A stretch of DNA of 64,000 nucleotides from assembly GCA_036524855.1 (NCBI GenBank), contig DATDBL010000109.1, forward strand, positions 19,064 through 83,063. Reading direction: 5' to 3'. Below the pieces are notes generated by a model that was not told where the DNA came from, did no database searches, and saw only the letters and a program-made list of their open reading frames with translations. Positions 8,625 through 16,315 of this stretch are shown here, one piece after another; position 1 is the stretch's first letter; every line of letters begins with the position of its first letter. This DNA comes from Aldersonia sp036524855. Lineage in GTDB: Bacteria > Actinomycetota > Actinomycetes > Mycobacteriales > Mycobacteriaceae. The translations under genes were made by a program, and so were the position numbers.

Positions 8625-8992
8625 TCATGGGTTCCGCGATGGCCGACACCAGCGAGAGGCACTTGGCGGCGCACTCGGTCGATGAGGACTCCGTGTGTGA
8701 TGGGCAGGATCGTCTTCGCCGTGGCTGCTTCGAACTCGTATGACGGCGGGACCGCCGACCCCTCGATTGCATCGAAGTCGTTGTCCTGGCTGACGACATC
8801 CTTCCCGTTGGCCGCAGCCACTGCTGCTGTCCATAGATCGTTGATCTTCGCGGTGCGCCCTTCTTCCGCCAATCGCACCCTATGGGTCGCCCATTGGGCG
8901 TGCTGCCTCGGCGGGTGCCGGCGACCGGCGGCCGCGCGGTACGACTTCAGGATGACCGCCCGATCTCGCAGCTGCGGGATCTGCGCCCCCAC
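8625..8992 (-). pseudogene. Broken PIN-domain (VapC-like) toxin gene
   Basis: One frame carries the PIN C-terminal half, including TAKINDLWTAAVAAANGKDV and SQDNDFDAIEG. The expected ending GVGGPAVIRV appears in the next frame, stopping at 8625. The switch falls in a run of four G near 8760, where one added G would restore the frame. The N-terminal half with the first catalytic Asp is not recognisable between here and 9011. So the gene is both truncated and frameshifted. It ends just before the XRE gene. Confidence 0.6.
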
Positions 8993-9011
8993 GTCGGCGA
9001 CAAGAGCGCGG

Positions 9012-9686
9012 TCAAGCGTCGATCCGGAAGAGTTGCGTGAATCGCTCGAGCAGTTTCGGGTTGCCCGCCACGATGGTGACCACGTCTTGCTCCACGGCCT
9101 CGGCGGGGGTCAGCGTGCCCGCGATCAGGTGGCGGATGCCGGGGCCGGTGGCGAACCGCAGTTCGGGCTCGCCGTTGGGCAGCGAGCCGCCCACCGGCGG
9201 TGCCGGGGGAGCGATCTGGACCACCTTCAGCTCACCGTCGCCGACCTGGGCACGCAACTCGACGGCACCCACCTGGATCTGGAAATCCAGTGATACCGAA
9301 GCGAATTCTGGTCTGAACGCGGTTCGCAGAGCCATCGTCAGCGAGTCGGCGGTGACGATGTCGTCGTCCTTGGGTTCGCCCATCGACCGGAATCCCCACC
9401 GGCCCAGTGCCAGCACGATCGGTTCGAGTTCACGCCCGTATCCGGTGAGCTCGTAGACGAGTCCGCAGCGTGGCAGTGGGACACGGCGGATCACCCCGCC
9501 CTGCTGTAACTCCTTCAGGCGTGCGGAGAGGATGTTCGTCGGAATCTTGGGCAGGCCCTGCTTCAGGTCGGTGTAACGACGCGGACCGACGAGCAGGTCA
9601 CGGACGATGAGCAGTGCCCAGCGTTCGGTGACCAGCTCGACGGCAGTGGTGATCCCGCAGTACTGCCCGTAGCTGCGGGCGGCCAC
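9012..9686 (-). CDS. HxlR-type regulator with C-terminal SCP2-like domain
   Basis: A 224-residue protein. Residues 1-105 are an HxlR winged helix: YGQYCGITTAVELVTERWAL with the single Cys typical of the family, the DLLVGPRRYTDLKQGLPKI recognition region and the wing with RRVPLPRCG. Residues 110-224 resemble the SCP2/sterol-carrier-like domain often fused to this family (ELRFATGPGIRHLIAGTLTP). It starts one base after the stop of the VOC gene, so the two are co-transcribed. Known relatives respond to electrophiles or quinones and repress a neighbouring detoxification gene. Paired CTTG/CAAG boxes upstream of the operon are its likely operator. Confidence 0.85.
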   Translation of the reverse strand: MAARSYGQYCGITTAVELVTERWALLIVRDLLVGPRRYTDLKQGLPKIPTNILSARLKELQQGGVIRRVPLPRCGLVYELTGYGRELEPIVLALGRWGFRSMGEPKDDDIVTADSLTMALRTAFRPEFASVSLDFQIQVGAVELRAQVGDGELKVVQIAPPAPPVGGSLPNGEPELRFATGPGIRHLIAGTLTPAEAVEQDVVTIVAGNPKLLERFTQLFRIDA

Positions 9687-10127
9687 TCAGACCTGAGCCT
9701 GCTCGGCCAGATATGCCTCCGGGCCCTGTTCTGCTGCCTGCGGCTCCATGTACAGGAAGGACAGGTTGTTGCCGTCCGGGTCCTCCAGGTCACGGCTGTA
9801 CATGAAACCGTAGTCCTGCGCCGGTCGTGGTTCGGAACCGCCGGCGGCCAGACCCGCCTCGATCACCGTGTCGACCTCCTGCCTGGAGTCGCGGGTGAAC
9901 GCAATCTGGACCTGTGCGGAGGTTGCCGGGTCGGCCACCTGCTTGTCGGTGAAGGTGGCGAAGAACTCGCGCTTGAGCACCATGGTGTAGATGTTCTCGT
10001 CCCACACCAGGCAGGCGCCGTTCTCGTCGGTGAAGAGCGGATTGATGGTCGCGCCGAGTGCGGTGTAGAAGGCCTTGCTGCGCTCGAGGTCGGCGGCCGG
10101 GTAGCTCACGAAAATGTTTGTAGCCAT
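9687..10127 (-). CDS. VOC-family (glyoxalase/bleomycin-resistance fold) protein
   Basis: A 146-residue protein starting MATNIFVSYPAADLERSKAF, with the beta-alpha-beta-beta-beta modules of vicinal-oxygen-chelate proteins and the C-terminal DPDGNNLSFLYMEP motif carrying a usual metal ligand. It resembles the glyoxalase-like proteins often placed next to HxlR regulators. A ribosome site AAGGGAG lies eight bases before the ATG, which decides this start over an upstream ATG at 10214. It is the first gene of an operon with the HxlR regulator, suggesting a role in binding or detoxifying a small electrophile. Confidence 0.85.
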   Translation of the reverse strand: MATNIFVSYPAADLERSKAFYTALGATINPLFTDENGACLVWDENIYTMVLKREFFATFTDKQVADPATSAQVQIAFTRDSRQEVDTVIEAGLAAGGSEPRPAQDYGFMYSRDLEDPDGNNLSFLYMEPQAAEQGPEAYLAEQAQV

Positions 10128-10168
10128 GACGGTTGCTCCCTTGGTGGTTTGATCCGGCAGTCGTGATA

Positions 10169-10202
10169 CTTGCAAAAAACAAGCGAGCTTGTCAATAGCA
10201 AG
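10169..10202. promoter_or_regulatory. Two CTTG-N7-CAAG boxes upstream of the VOC-hxlR operon
   Basis: CTTG-N7-CAAG occurs at 10169-10183 and again at 10188-10202, a 19-bp period. The arms between them also form the palindrome ACAAGC-GA-GCTTGT (10179-10192). They lie 42-75 bases before the VOC start codon. Tandem dyads like this are usual for HxlR operators; binding is inferred. Confidence 0.5.
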
Positions 10203-10216
10203 CTCCCTGGGCACCG

Positions 10217-10924
10217 CTACTGCTCACTGCGTTCGGGCGCGAGCGCGGTTTGCGGTGACAGGCTGTATCGGCGGGCGATACGGAATCCGACGTCGTCGAT
10301 CCGAAAGGTCGGGTGGCTTCGACGTCGCACGGAGGCTCGGCAACCCCAAGGCTCGTCGAACCACCCACCGCCGCGCAGCACGCGATAGGTGCCGTACACC
10401 TCGGGGTCGTAGAGATCCCAGCACCACTCCCAGACGTTGCCCAATGTGTCGTGCAGGCCCCACGCGTTCGGCTGCTTGCCGCCCACGTCATGTGGCCGCC
10501 CGTCGGAGTTGTCGCGATACCAGGCGATCGCGTCGAGTGGTCCGTATCGCGGACCGGTCGTTCCGGCCCGGCAGGCGCGTTCCCACTCGGCCTCGGTCGG
10601 CAGCCGGTACCCGTCGGCCGTGGTGTCCCACGCGACGTCGTCGCCGACCACGCGATAGGCGGCGGCAAGGCCGGCACGCTCGGACAGGTTGTTGCAGAAC
10701 AGGATCGCGTCCCACCACGACACGCCTTCGACCGGCAGGCGCGGCCCCCGGGTCACGCTGGGCCGCTGGCCTGTGATGTCGGCGTACTCGCCCTGCGTCA
10801 GGGGATTGACGGCGATCTCGAAGGCACCCACATCGACTCGCCAGTTGCGGCGTGTTCGCCGATCCGAGAGAGCGACCTGCCCTGCGGGGACGGCGATCAT
10901 CTCAGGGGAAGCGATCGAGTCCAT
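10217..10924 (-). CDS. FGE/SUMF1-like protein lacking one catalytic cysteine
   Basis: A 235-residue protein of the formylglycine-generating-enzyme fold: PVNPLTQGEYA-type opening (here NPLTQGEYADITG), LPVEGVSWWDAILFCN, YRLPTEAEWERACRAGT, NAWGLHDTLGNVWEWCWD and RVLRGGGWFDEPWGCRASVR. True FGE has two cysteines five residues apart after the R-G-G turn. Here the first position is Asp (F-D-E) and only the second Cys (W-G-C) remains, so copper-dependent formylglycine formation is unlikely. It could be a C-type-lectin-like binding protein or a non-canonical oxygenase. It is the last gene in the orientation of the hydrazine-type operon, 150 bases after the membrane protein, so its membership is uncertain. 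An internal Met at residue 9 (10900) is another possible start. Confidence 0.75.
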   Translation of the reverse strand: MDSIASPEMIAVPAGQVALSDRRTRRNWRVDVGAFEIAVNPLTQGEYADITGQRPSVTRGPRLPVEGVSWWDAILFCNNLSERAGLAAAYRVVGDDVAWDTTADGYRLPTEAEWERACRAGTTGPRYGPLDAIAWYRDNSDGRPHDVGGKQPNAWGLHDTLGNVWEWCWDLYDPEVYGTYRVLRGGGWFDEPWGCRASVRRRSHPTFRIDDVGFRIARRYSLSPQTALAPERSEQ

Positions 10925-11074
10925 GGCCGACCGACAGTACCAACTCGCCGTTCAATCCTGCCGGCCGCGGTGTCCAACAAACAGAGCGATCCCGAAACGG
11001 ACGCCGCGGACACGGCCCACCTGTACCGGGGGCCGGTGCCCGGGCAACAGGTGAGGTCGAGCCGACAGCTGCGG

Positions 11075-11725
11075 TCAGCGGCTCGTCGTGGTCCAGAAGC
11101 CGATCCACACCGCACCCCACCAACACCCCTGGGAAACCACCGCGGCCACGGCGCCCCAGGCCAGGAGCACCGTACCGGGCGGGCCGGCAGACGCCTGCAT
11201 TCGTCTGCCGACGACCATCGCCTGCAGACCGTTGAGGGCCAGAATCATCACGAGCGCGAACTTGACGCGGGTCATCGCGGAGTCCACGTCGGGCTCGAGC
11301 AATATCCCGCTGAGCACGAGACCGGCGAGCCCGGCCCAGATCGGGATGTGCAGGCGACCCGCGCCCCGGACGGCCTCGGCGAATGTGCAGCGGCGCACCA
11401 GCCACACCATGACGTGATAGTCCGCGACGAGAACCGAGCCCAGTCCGAGCACGAGCGAGGCGAGATGGACGAACAGACCCACCCGGTGCAGCGTCGGGTC
11501 GGGATGCAGGTGCGTGGAGATCCACACCGCGAGGGCCACGACGGCGATGACTGCACCTGCGACGGCGGCGAATACCGCCCAGGAGTTGTACAGCGTCAGT
11601 GGGCGAGTCGGCGCGGTCGGGAAGACCCGCGCCAGTGCACGCGGATGCCGCGGTGGAGCGTCGCTGTCGCCCGTGTCGACGGCTCGATGTGCTGTGCGTC
11701 GAGCGGAGTCCAGTTCGGCGGTCAT
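11075..11725 (-). CDS. Membrane protein of unknown function, about five helices
   Basis: A 216-residue protein with a 45-residue soluble N-terminus and about five hydrophobic segments (near 50-70, 85-108, 127-143, 153-171 and 186-210). His and Trp residues sit at membrane boundaries (ADYHVMVWLV, CWWGAVWIGFW). I do not recognise a family. It begins 20 bases after the solute-binding lipoprotein gene on the same strand, so it probably belongs to the biosynthetic operon. A role in transport or resistance is possible, but no transporter signature is present. Confidence 0.65.
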   Translation of the reverse strand: MTAELDSARRTAHRAVDTGDSDAPPRHPRALARVFPTAPTRPLTLYNSWAVFAAVAGAVIAVVALAVWISTHLHPDPTLHRVGLFVHLASLVLGLGSVLVADYHVMVWLVRRCTFAEAVRGAGRLHIPIWAGLAGLVLSGILLEPDVDSAMTRVKFALVMILALNGLQAMVVGRRMQASAGPPGTVLLAWGAVAAVVSQGCWWGAVWIGFWTTTSR

Positions 11726-11745
11726 GACATTCGGCTCTCTCTCCG

Positions 11746-13374
11746 CTAGGAGACCGTCACGCTGGCGAGGTCGAGTTCGCGAAACGGTGTCGGGACGACA
11801 TCGTGCAGGCGCGTCGACCACGCGGACAGGGCGCTCTGATACCAGATGGGAATGGTCGGCATGTCCTGCAGCACCACGCGTTCGGCCTGTTGATACAGCT
11901 GCGTGCCTTCCGCCTCGGAGGGCGCCGAGTCGGCTCGTGCGAGCAATTCGTCGACGGCGGGGTTGGAATACTGTCCCGCGTTGGAACTCGCGCCGGTCCG
12001 ATACACCGGGTTGAGGAAGTTCTCGATCGACGGATAGTCCGCCACCCAGGCCGAGCGGAACGGCGCCGTCACCGTGTGGTCGTCGATCTGCCTGCGGAAC
12101 TCGCCGAGAGACGACACGGGCACGAAGATGCACGGCCTGTCCAATGACGATGCGATGTATTCACAGGTGACGCGCATCCACTCCTCGTTGCCGGAGTCGA
12201 TGTTCGAGGTGAGTTCGATGGGTCCCTCGAATCCCGTCGAGTCGAACAGCTGCTTCGCGCGCTCGGGTTGGTAGGTGCACAGCTCACCACACTGACCGCT
12301 GGTGGCGCCGGGAACGTTCGGCGGGACGATGCCGTCGGACGGCGTGCGGCGACCATGGAAGACTCTGTCTATCAGGCCCACTCGGTCGATAGCCATCGAC
12401 AACGCCTGCCGGACCCGCGGGTCGGCGTAGCGCTGATCGTAGAGCGGGAAGGAGATTGCCTGAACACCGAGATAGGGCTGGGAGACATTGCGATCGACGA
12501 GTTCGGACTTGTATCGGTCGTTTGTCAGTGCCGTCCAGGGTGCGAAATCGAGGTAGTCGAGTCGGTTGGCGACGACGTCGGCGTAGGCGTCGTCGAGATT
12601 CGCGTAGAACCGGTACTCGATGCCGCCGATGTGCGGGCGCGGACCGGCGTAGCCGTCGTAGCGGTGGACGAGGATGTTCGAGCCGGGAGTGTAGGAAACG
12701 AACTCGAACGGCCCGTTGCCGATCGGATGCGCCGCAAACGCGGCGGGGTCGGCGTAGAAGCTCGCGGGCAACGGATAGAACGGGGCCGCTCCGAGTTGGG
12801 TCGCGAACGTCGAGAACGGCGCGCTGAGGGTGACGACGAACGTGCGATCGTCGACCACCCGCAGGCCCGACATCTCCCGCGCGGGTGGTAGCCGCACCGG
12901 CCCGGCGCCCTCGGGCGGCGCCGGCGTGTTGACGTGGTCGAATCCTTCGACGTGGGAGAAGAAGCTCGCGCCCTGCTGCTGGTTGGGCGAGTACGCCGTG
13001 AAGTTCCACGCGTCGACGAAGCTGTTCGCCGTCACCGGAGTGCCGTCCTGGAAGGTCCACCCGGACTTCAACGTGATGGTGTAGACCTTCGAGTCGGTGG
13101 TCGAGATCGATTCCGCCACTGCATTTCTGGGTGCCGCGGTATGCGGATCGTACTCGACGAGGCCCTTGAACAGCGCGTTGAGCACCTTCACGCCGCCGAC
13201 CTCGACCGTGTCGCCGGGGATCAGCGGATTCTCCGGCTCGGTTCCGTTGTAGCTGATCACGGACTGCTCCTCGACGGCGGCGGCGTTGGTTCTATCGCAG
13301 CCGACGACCGCCAACAGGGCGGTCAGCGCGATGGTCAGGTACGTACCGAACTTGGCGATTCGAGATGTTCGCAT
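11746..13374 (-). CDS. Extracellular solute-binding lipoprotein, peptide/opine type (SBP family 5)
   Basis: A 542-residue lipoprotein. The N-terminus MRTSRIAKFG plus a hydrophobic stretch ends in the lipobox ALLAVVGC, so the mature protein is anchored outside the membrane. The body matches DppA/OppA-type binding proteins (KVYTITLKSGWTFQDGTPVT, VRQALSMAIDR, MPTIPIWY). AGGAAAG lies directly before the ATG at 13374. No ABC permease or ATPase genes accompany it, which is unusual. It follows the flavoenzyme gene by seven bases, within the biosynthetic operon. It may feed a distant permease, capture a peptide-like precursor or product, or act as a binding protein in self-protection. Confidence 0.85.
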   Translation of the reverse strand: MRTSRIAKFGTYLTIALTALLAVVGCDRTNAAAVEEQSVISYNGTEPENPLIPGDTVEVGGVKVLNALFKGLVEYDPHTAAPRNAVAESISTTDSKVYTITLKSGWTFQDGTPVTANSFVDAWNFTAYSPNQQQGASFFSHVEGFDHVNTPAPPEGAGPVRLPPAREMSGLRVVDDRTFVVTLSAPFSTFATQLGAAPFYPLPASFYADPAAFAAHPIGNGPFEFVSYTPGSNILVHRYDGYAGPRPHIGGIEYRFYANLDDAYADVVANRLDYLDFAPWTALTNDRYKSELVDRNVSQPYLGVQAISFPLYDQRYADPRVRQALSMAIDRVGLIDRVFHGRRTPSDGIVPPNVPGATSGQCGELCTYQPERAKQLFDSTGFEGPIELTSNIDSGNEEWMRVTCEYIASSLDRPCIFVPVSSLGEFRRQIDDHTVTAPFRSAWVADYPSIENFLNPVYRTGASSNAGQYSNPAVDELLARADSAPSEAEGTQLYQQAERVVLQDMPTIPIWYQSALSAWSTRLHDVVPTPFRELDLASVTVS

Positions 13375-13381
13375 TCTTTCC

Positions 13382-14566
13382 TCACTTGATGAGACCGAGG
13401 CACAGGGGGAAGCCGGGTGTGCCACCGAGCAGATGGGCGCCGACGGACTGCAGGATGCGGTCCTGCGCGACGATGTGCTGGCACATGACCGTGGTGTCGC
13501 GCAGCCAGCGGTCCAGCGGCGACGAGCGGTAGATCGCGGCCGTCTGGCGCAGGTCGTAGAGCCGCGACACGATCGAGCGGGCGGTGCGAAACGCGTGCAG
13601 CCGCGACAGCGGTAGCGCGGCTCGCTCGTCCGGGGTGAGGTCGTCGAGGGTCCCACCCGCGGACAGCACGTCCCATTGCCGTTGCAGCGAGCCGTACACC
13701 GCGTGCCGGGCCGCGAGGAAGTCCGCCTCGCACTCGGCGAGCGTCACCTGGGTGCGGTAGTCGTCGGCGCGGGCACCGCACACGTCGCGGACGTGGTCGA
13801 GCGCCGCCCGCGCCGTCCCCAGCGCCACGCCAGGCATGTTGCGCATGTGCACCTCCGGCTGGGCCAGCGGTCCGGGACGACCATGCACCGTGGCGAATTC
13901 GAGCGTGTGTGCCTCCGGGACGAACACGTCGGCGATCTGGTAGTCACAGCTGCCGCTTCCGGCGAGCCCGGTCGTGTGCCAGGTGTCGATGATCTCCACC
14001 TGCGAGCGTGGCACCATCAGCAGCCGCGAATCGTGCGGGTCTCCCTGCGGACTCGGCTCGGGAACTCCGTCGCGGTAGACGAATGCTCCCGAGATGACCC
14101 AATCGGAATGGGTTATCCCACTGCCGAATTGCCAGCGACCGGTAAGTCGATACCCGCCGCGAACCCGTTCGGCGCGGCCCACCGGAAACAACAGGCCGGC
14201 CGTCACCATGTCCAGATTCGGGAACATCCTTCGTGCGACGTCCGGGTCGAGGAACGACGCGTACAGCCCGGTGTCGGAGCCGATCATCGCGCACCATCCG
14301 GCCGAGGTGTCGCCGTAGGCGAGCGTCTCGATGACCCTGGTCTGTTCGATCGAGGTCAGCCCCGGGCCGCCCCACTCGCGGGTGAATCCCATCCGGAACA
14401 CGCCGGTTTCGCGCAGCATCGCCACGACGTCGTCGGGCAGGCGCCGTGCGCGTTCGATGTCCTCGGATCGGGCACGCAGGCGCGGTGCGATCGCCGCCGC
14501 GCGGGCCAGGATGTCGGTGGCCGCGGCGGTCCCAGCGGCGGTCGGCTGTTCGTCCAACACGGTCAT
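13382..14566 (-). CDS. Acyl-CoA-dehydrogenase-fold flavoenzyme (group D monooxygenase-like)
   Basis: A 394-residue protein of the acyl-CoA dehydrogenase superfamily: helical N-terminus (GVFRMGFTREWGGPGL), beta domain (RLTGRWQFGSGITHSDWVI, WHTTGLAGSGSCDYQIADVF) and helical C-terminal domain. The usual catalytic Glu region is not obvious. The sequence resembles the flavin-dependent hydroxylases of this fold (DszC/HsaA type), many of which oxidise nitrogen or aromatic carbon in secondary metabolism. A strong GAGGAG site precedes the ATG at 14566. In this operon it is a candidate for oxidising the hydrazine product (to a hydrazone, azo or N-oxide) or for amine oxidation; that is inference from context. 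Confidence 0.82.
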   Translation of the reverse strand: MTVLDEQPTAAGTAAATDILARAAAIAPRLRARSEDIERARRLPDDVVAMLRETGVFRMGFTREWGGPGLTSIEQTRVIETLAYGDTSAGWCAMIGSDTGLYASFLDPDVARRMFPNLDMVTAGLLFPVGRAERVRGGYRLTGRWQFGSGITHSDWVISGAFVYRDGVPEPSPQGDPHDSRLLMVPRSQVEIIDTWHTTGLAGSGSCDYQIADVFVPEAHTLEFATVHGRPGPLAQPEVHMRNMPGVALGTARAALDHVRDVCGARADDYRTQVTLAECEADFLAARHAVYGSLQRQWDVLSAGGTLDDLTPDERAALPLSRLHAFRTARSIVSRLYDLRQTAAIYRSSPLDRWLRDTTVMCQHIVAQDRILQSVGAHLLGGTPGFPLCLGLIK

Positions 14567-14649
14567 GTGGAGTCTCCTCGGGTCGGGTGCTCGTGCACCT
14601 GGTAGTTGCTGTACAGACAGATCAGGCGGGTGACGCAGGGGCTGGCCAT
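14563..14649 (-). CDS. Possible 28-residue peptide between two flavoenzyme genes
   Basis: An ATG at 14649, two bases after the oxidase stop, opens 28 codons (MASPCVTRLICLYSNYQVHE and eight more) whose TGA overlaps the ATG of the next gene. Coupling on both sides is consistent with translation, and two cysteines and two tyrosines make the composition peptide-like. There is only a weak ribosome site, and no family is recognised. It could be a chance frame or a coupling leader for the flavoenzyme gene. Confidence 0.3.
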   Translation of the reverse strand: MASPCVTRLICLYSNYQVHEHPTRGDST

Positions 14650-14651
14650 GG

Positions 14652-15998
14652 TCAGATCGCCTGGGGGAAGTCGAAGACGCGATCGGGGTCGTATCGCCGT
14701 TTCACCTGCGCCAGGCGCGGGTAGTTGGGGCCGTAGTAGGCGTGGCGCCAGTCGGTCAGCGCGGGGTCGGTGAAGTTCACGTACGCGCCGTCGGTGGCGA
14801 ATTCTCCTATCCGGTCGTGCAATCCGTTGAGCCAGTCCAGGTTGGCCGCGACCGTGCGTGGATCGTCGCCGGCACTCCACGACGTGTCCATCGACACCAG
14901 GAACAGGGTGTCGCGATGCGGGAACGCGGTGTCCCCGGCGGGAACACGATTGATCTGCCCACCCCAGGTGAACAGCGCGACGCCACCGCCGTCGGGATTG
15001 GCGCTGTCCGGCCGGTTGTCGACCGCACTCACGATCGCGTCCACCGCCGCCTCCGGCAGGGGTTTGGGAACGCATCGGGTCCGCACCGCGAACGGGTCGC
15101 CGCTGGTCTCGTGGTGCAGGAAGTCCTTCGCCTCCCAATAGGTCCGGTCGGCGATGTCGGCATGTTCGGGCCGCGCGGCCCGCAACACCGGTGCGAGCAG
15201 CTCGCGCAGTTCCGTCGCGGGCCCGAGGTGTTGACCGACGACCGAGACGACGCCCGCCGACCCGCCGGCGCGGTTCACGCCGATCCGCGCCGCGAACTCG
15301 TCCGGCGCCTGGTCCATGATCTCCTGCATCCGCGCCAACACCTCGCGGGCGGCAGTCCACGACCACAGCAGCACGCAGGTGGAACCGGATCGGGTCGCCC
15401 GCGCCTGGAAGGTGAAAGAGGTGTTCACCCCGAAGTTTCCGCCGCCGCCACCGCGGCAAGCCCAGAACAGGTCGGCGTGCTCGGCCGCGTTGCAGGTGAG
15501 CGTCGTGCCGTCGGCGAGGACGACGTCGGTCTGCACCAGCGCGTCACAGGTGAGCCCGAACGCGCGCGAGACCGCGGCGACGCCGCCGCCGAGCACCAGC
15601 CCACCGATTCCCACATCGTCGGAGTTGCCGAGGGGGATTGCGAGATCGTGGGCCTGTAGTGCGCGGTACAGCGTGCCCATGCGAGTGCCGCCACCGACGG
15701 TGACCAGACCGGTCGACGGGTCGACTCGGACATCGTCCAGCCCGCGCAGGTCCAGTACCAGGCCGGCGTGTACCGAGTTGCCGGCGTAACTGTGCCCCCC
15801 ACCGCGGGCGACGATCGGCACACCGGCATCGCGGGCCCACACGATCGCGCGCGCGACGTCGTCGCGACCGCGGACCGACAACACGGCGCGGGGCTGGACG
15901 TCGGCGTAGCGCTTGTTGAACGCGGCACTGGCCGAGTCGAATCCGGCGTCTCCGGGGAGCCGCAGCGTCCCCTCTACGAGTGATCGAAGACCTTTCAC
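14652..15998 (-). CDS. FAD-linked oxidase, berberine-bridge-enzyme family
   Basis: A 448-residue flavoprotein of the PCMH/VAO family. The FAD-binding domain has VARGGGHSYAGNS, where the His normally carries the covalent 8-alpha-N1-histidyl flavin, followed by VGGGTRMGTLYRAL. The second covalent Cys of bicovalent members is replaced (SDDVGIGGL), so only a His link is expected. The end RRYDPDRVFDFPQ is the standard BBE terminus. Such enzymes do two-electron oxidations of alcohols, C-N or C-H bonds, and act late in many pathways. The GTG at 15998 has GGAGG seven bases upstream and overlaps the preceding stop (GTGA), which decides the start. It is a likely tailoring oxidase. Confidence 0.88.
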   Translation of the reverse strand: MKGLRSLVEGTLRLPGDAGFDSASAAFNKRYADVQPRAVLSVRGRDDVARAIVWARDAGVPIVARGGGHSYAGNSVHAGLVLDLRGLDDVRVDPSTGLVTVGGGTRMGTLYRALQAHDLAIPLGNSDDVGIGGLVLGGGVAAVSRAFGLTCDALVQTDVVLADGTTLTCNAAEHADLFWACRGGGGGNFGVNTSFTFQARATRSGSTCVLLWSWTAAREVLARMQEIMDQAPDEFAARIGVNRAGGSAGVVSVVGQHLGPATELRELLAPVLRAARPEHADIADRTYWEAKDFLHHETSGDPFAVRTRCVPKPLPEAAVDAIVSAVDNRPDSANPDGGGVALFTWGGQINRVPAGDTAFPHRDTLFLVSMDTSWSAGDDPRTVAANLDWLNGLHDRIGEFATDGAYVNFTDPALTDWRHAYYGPNYPRLAQVKRRYDPDRVFDFPQAI

Positions 15999-16315
15999 GG
16001 CAACTCCTCCAGGTAGGAGGTTCCGGTCGCGGCATTCGGGCCGTAGCGTCGCCACTGCTCGCACAAAGAGATCCGCCCGTCGGGTCCGGGTATGGGTGTC
16101 GAGCGGGTGTACCCGCAGATCACCTCGCCGTCGTGCAGCACCATCGTGTACCCGAGGTGCAGCACACCCTCGGTGTCGCAGGTCCCGTTCACCGTGCCTC
16201 GACGGACGTCACCCCCGGCGAAGTGAGCCCATACCAAGTTTCCGTGCTGGTGATAGCGCGCGATGACGGAATCCTCGCCCGCGCTGCGGAATCTGCGCCC
16301 GTTGTAGTCGATCAC
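15995..16315 (-). CDS. Small beta-barrel protein of the family annotated as N-acetylglutamate-synthase-like
   Basis: A 106-residue, beta-rich protein opening with the pattern Y-N-G-R-R-F, with V-I-A-R-Y-H-Q, a central FAGGDVRRGTVNGTCDTEGV and the end LCEQWRRYG before SYLEELP. Short proteins of this type are often mislabelled as N-acetylglutamate synthase; they have no acetyltransferase motif and resemble MoaF/lipocalin-like barrels. The GTG start overlaps the ATP-grasp stop (GTGA) and its own stop overlaps the oxidase start, so it is tightly embedded in the operon. A ligand-binding or isomerase role is possible. Confidence 0.65.
   Translation of the reverse strand: MIDYNGRRFRSAGEDSVIARYHQHGNLVWAHFAGGDVRRGTVNGTCDTEGVLHLGYTMVLHDGEVICGYTRSTPIPGPDGRISLCEQWRRYGPNAATGTSYLEELP

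Noticed and set aside
10217..10924. EgtB-like sulphoxide synthase or true formylglycine-generating enzyme
   Set aside because: There is no DinB-type iron-binding domain, and one of the two FGE cysteines is replaced by Asp.
15995..16315. N-acetylglutamate synthase
   Set aside because: The label is common for this small family, but no GNAT acetyl-CoA motif is present.
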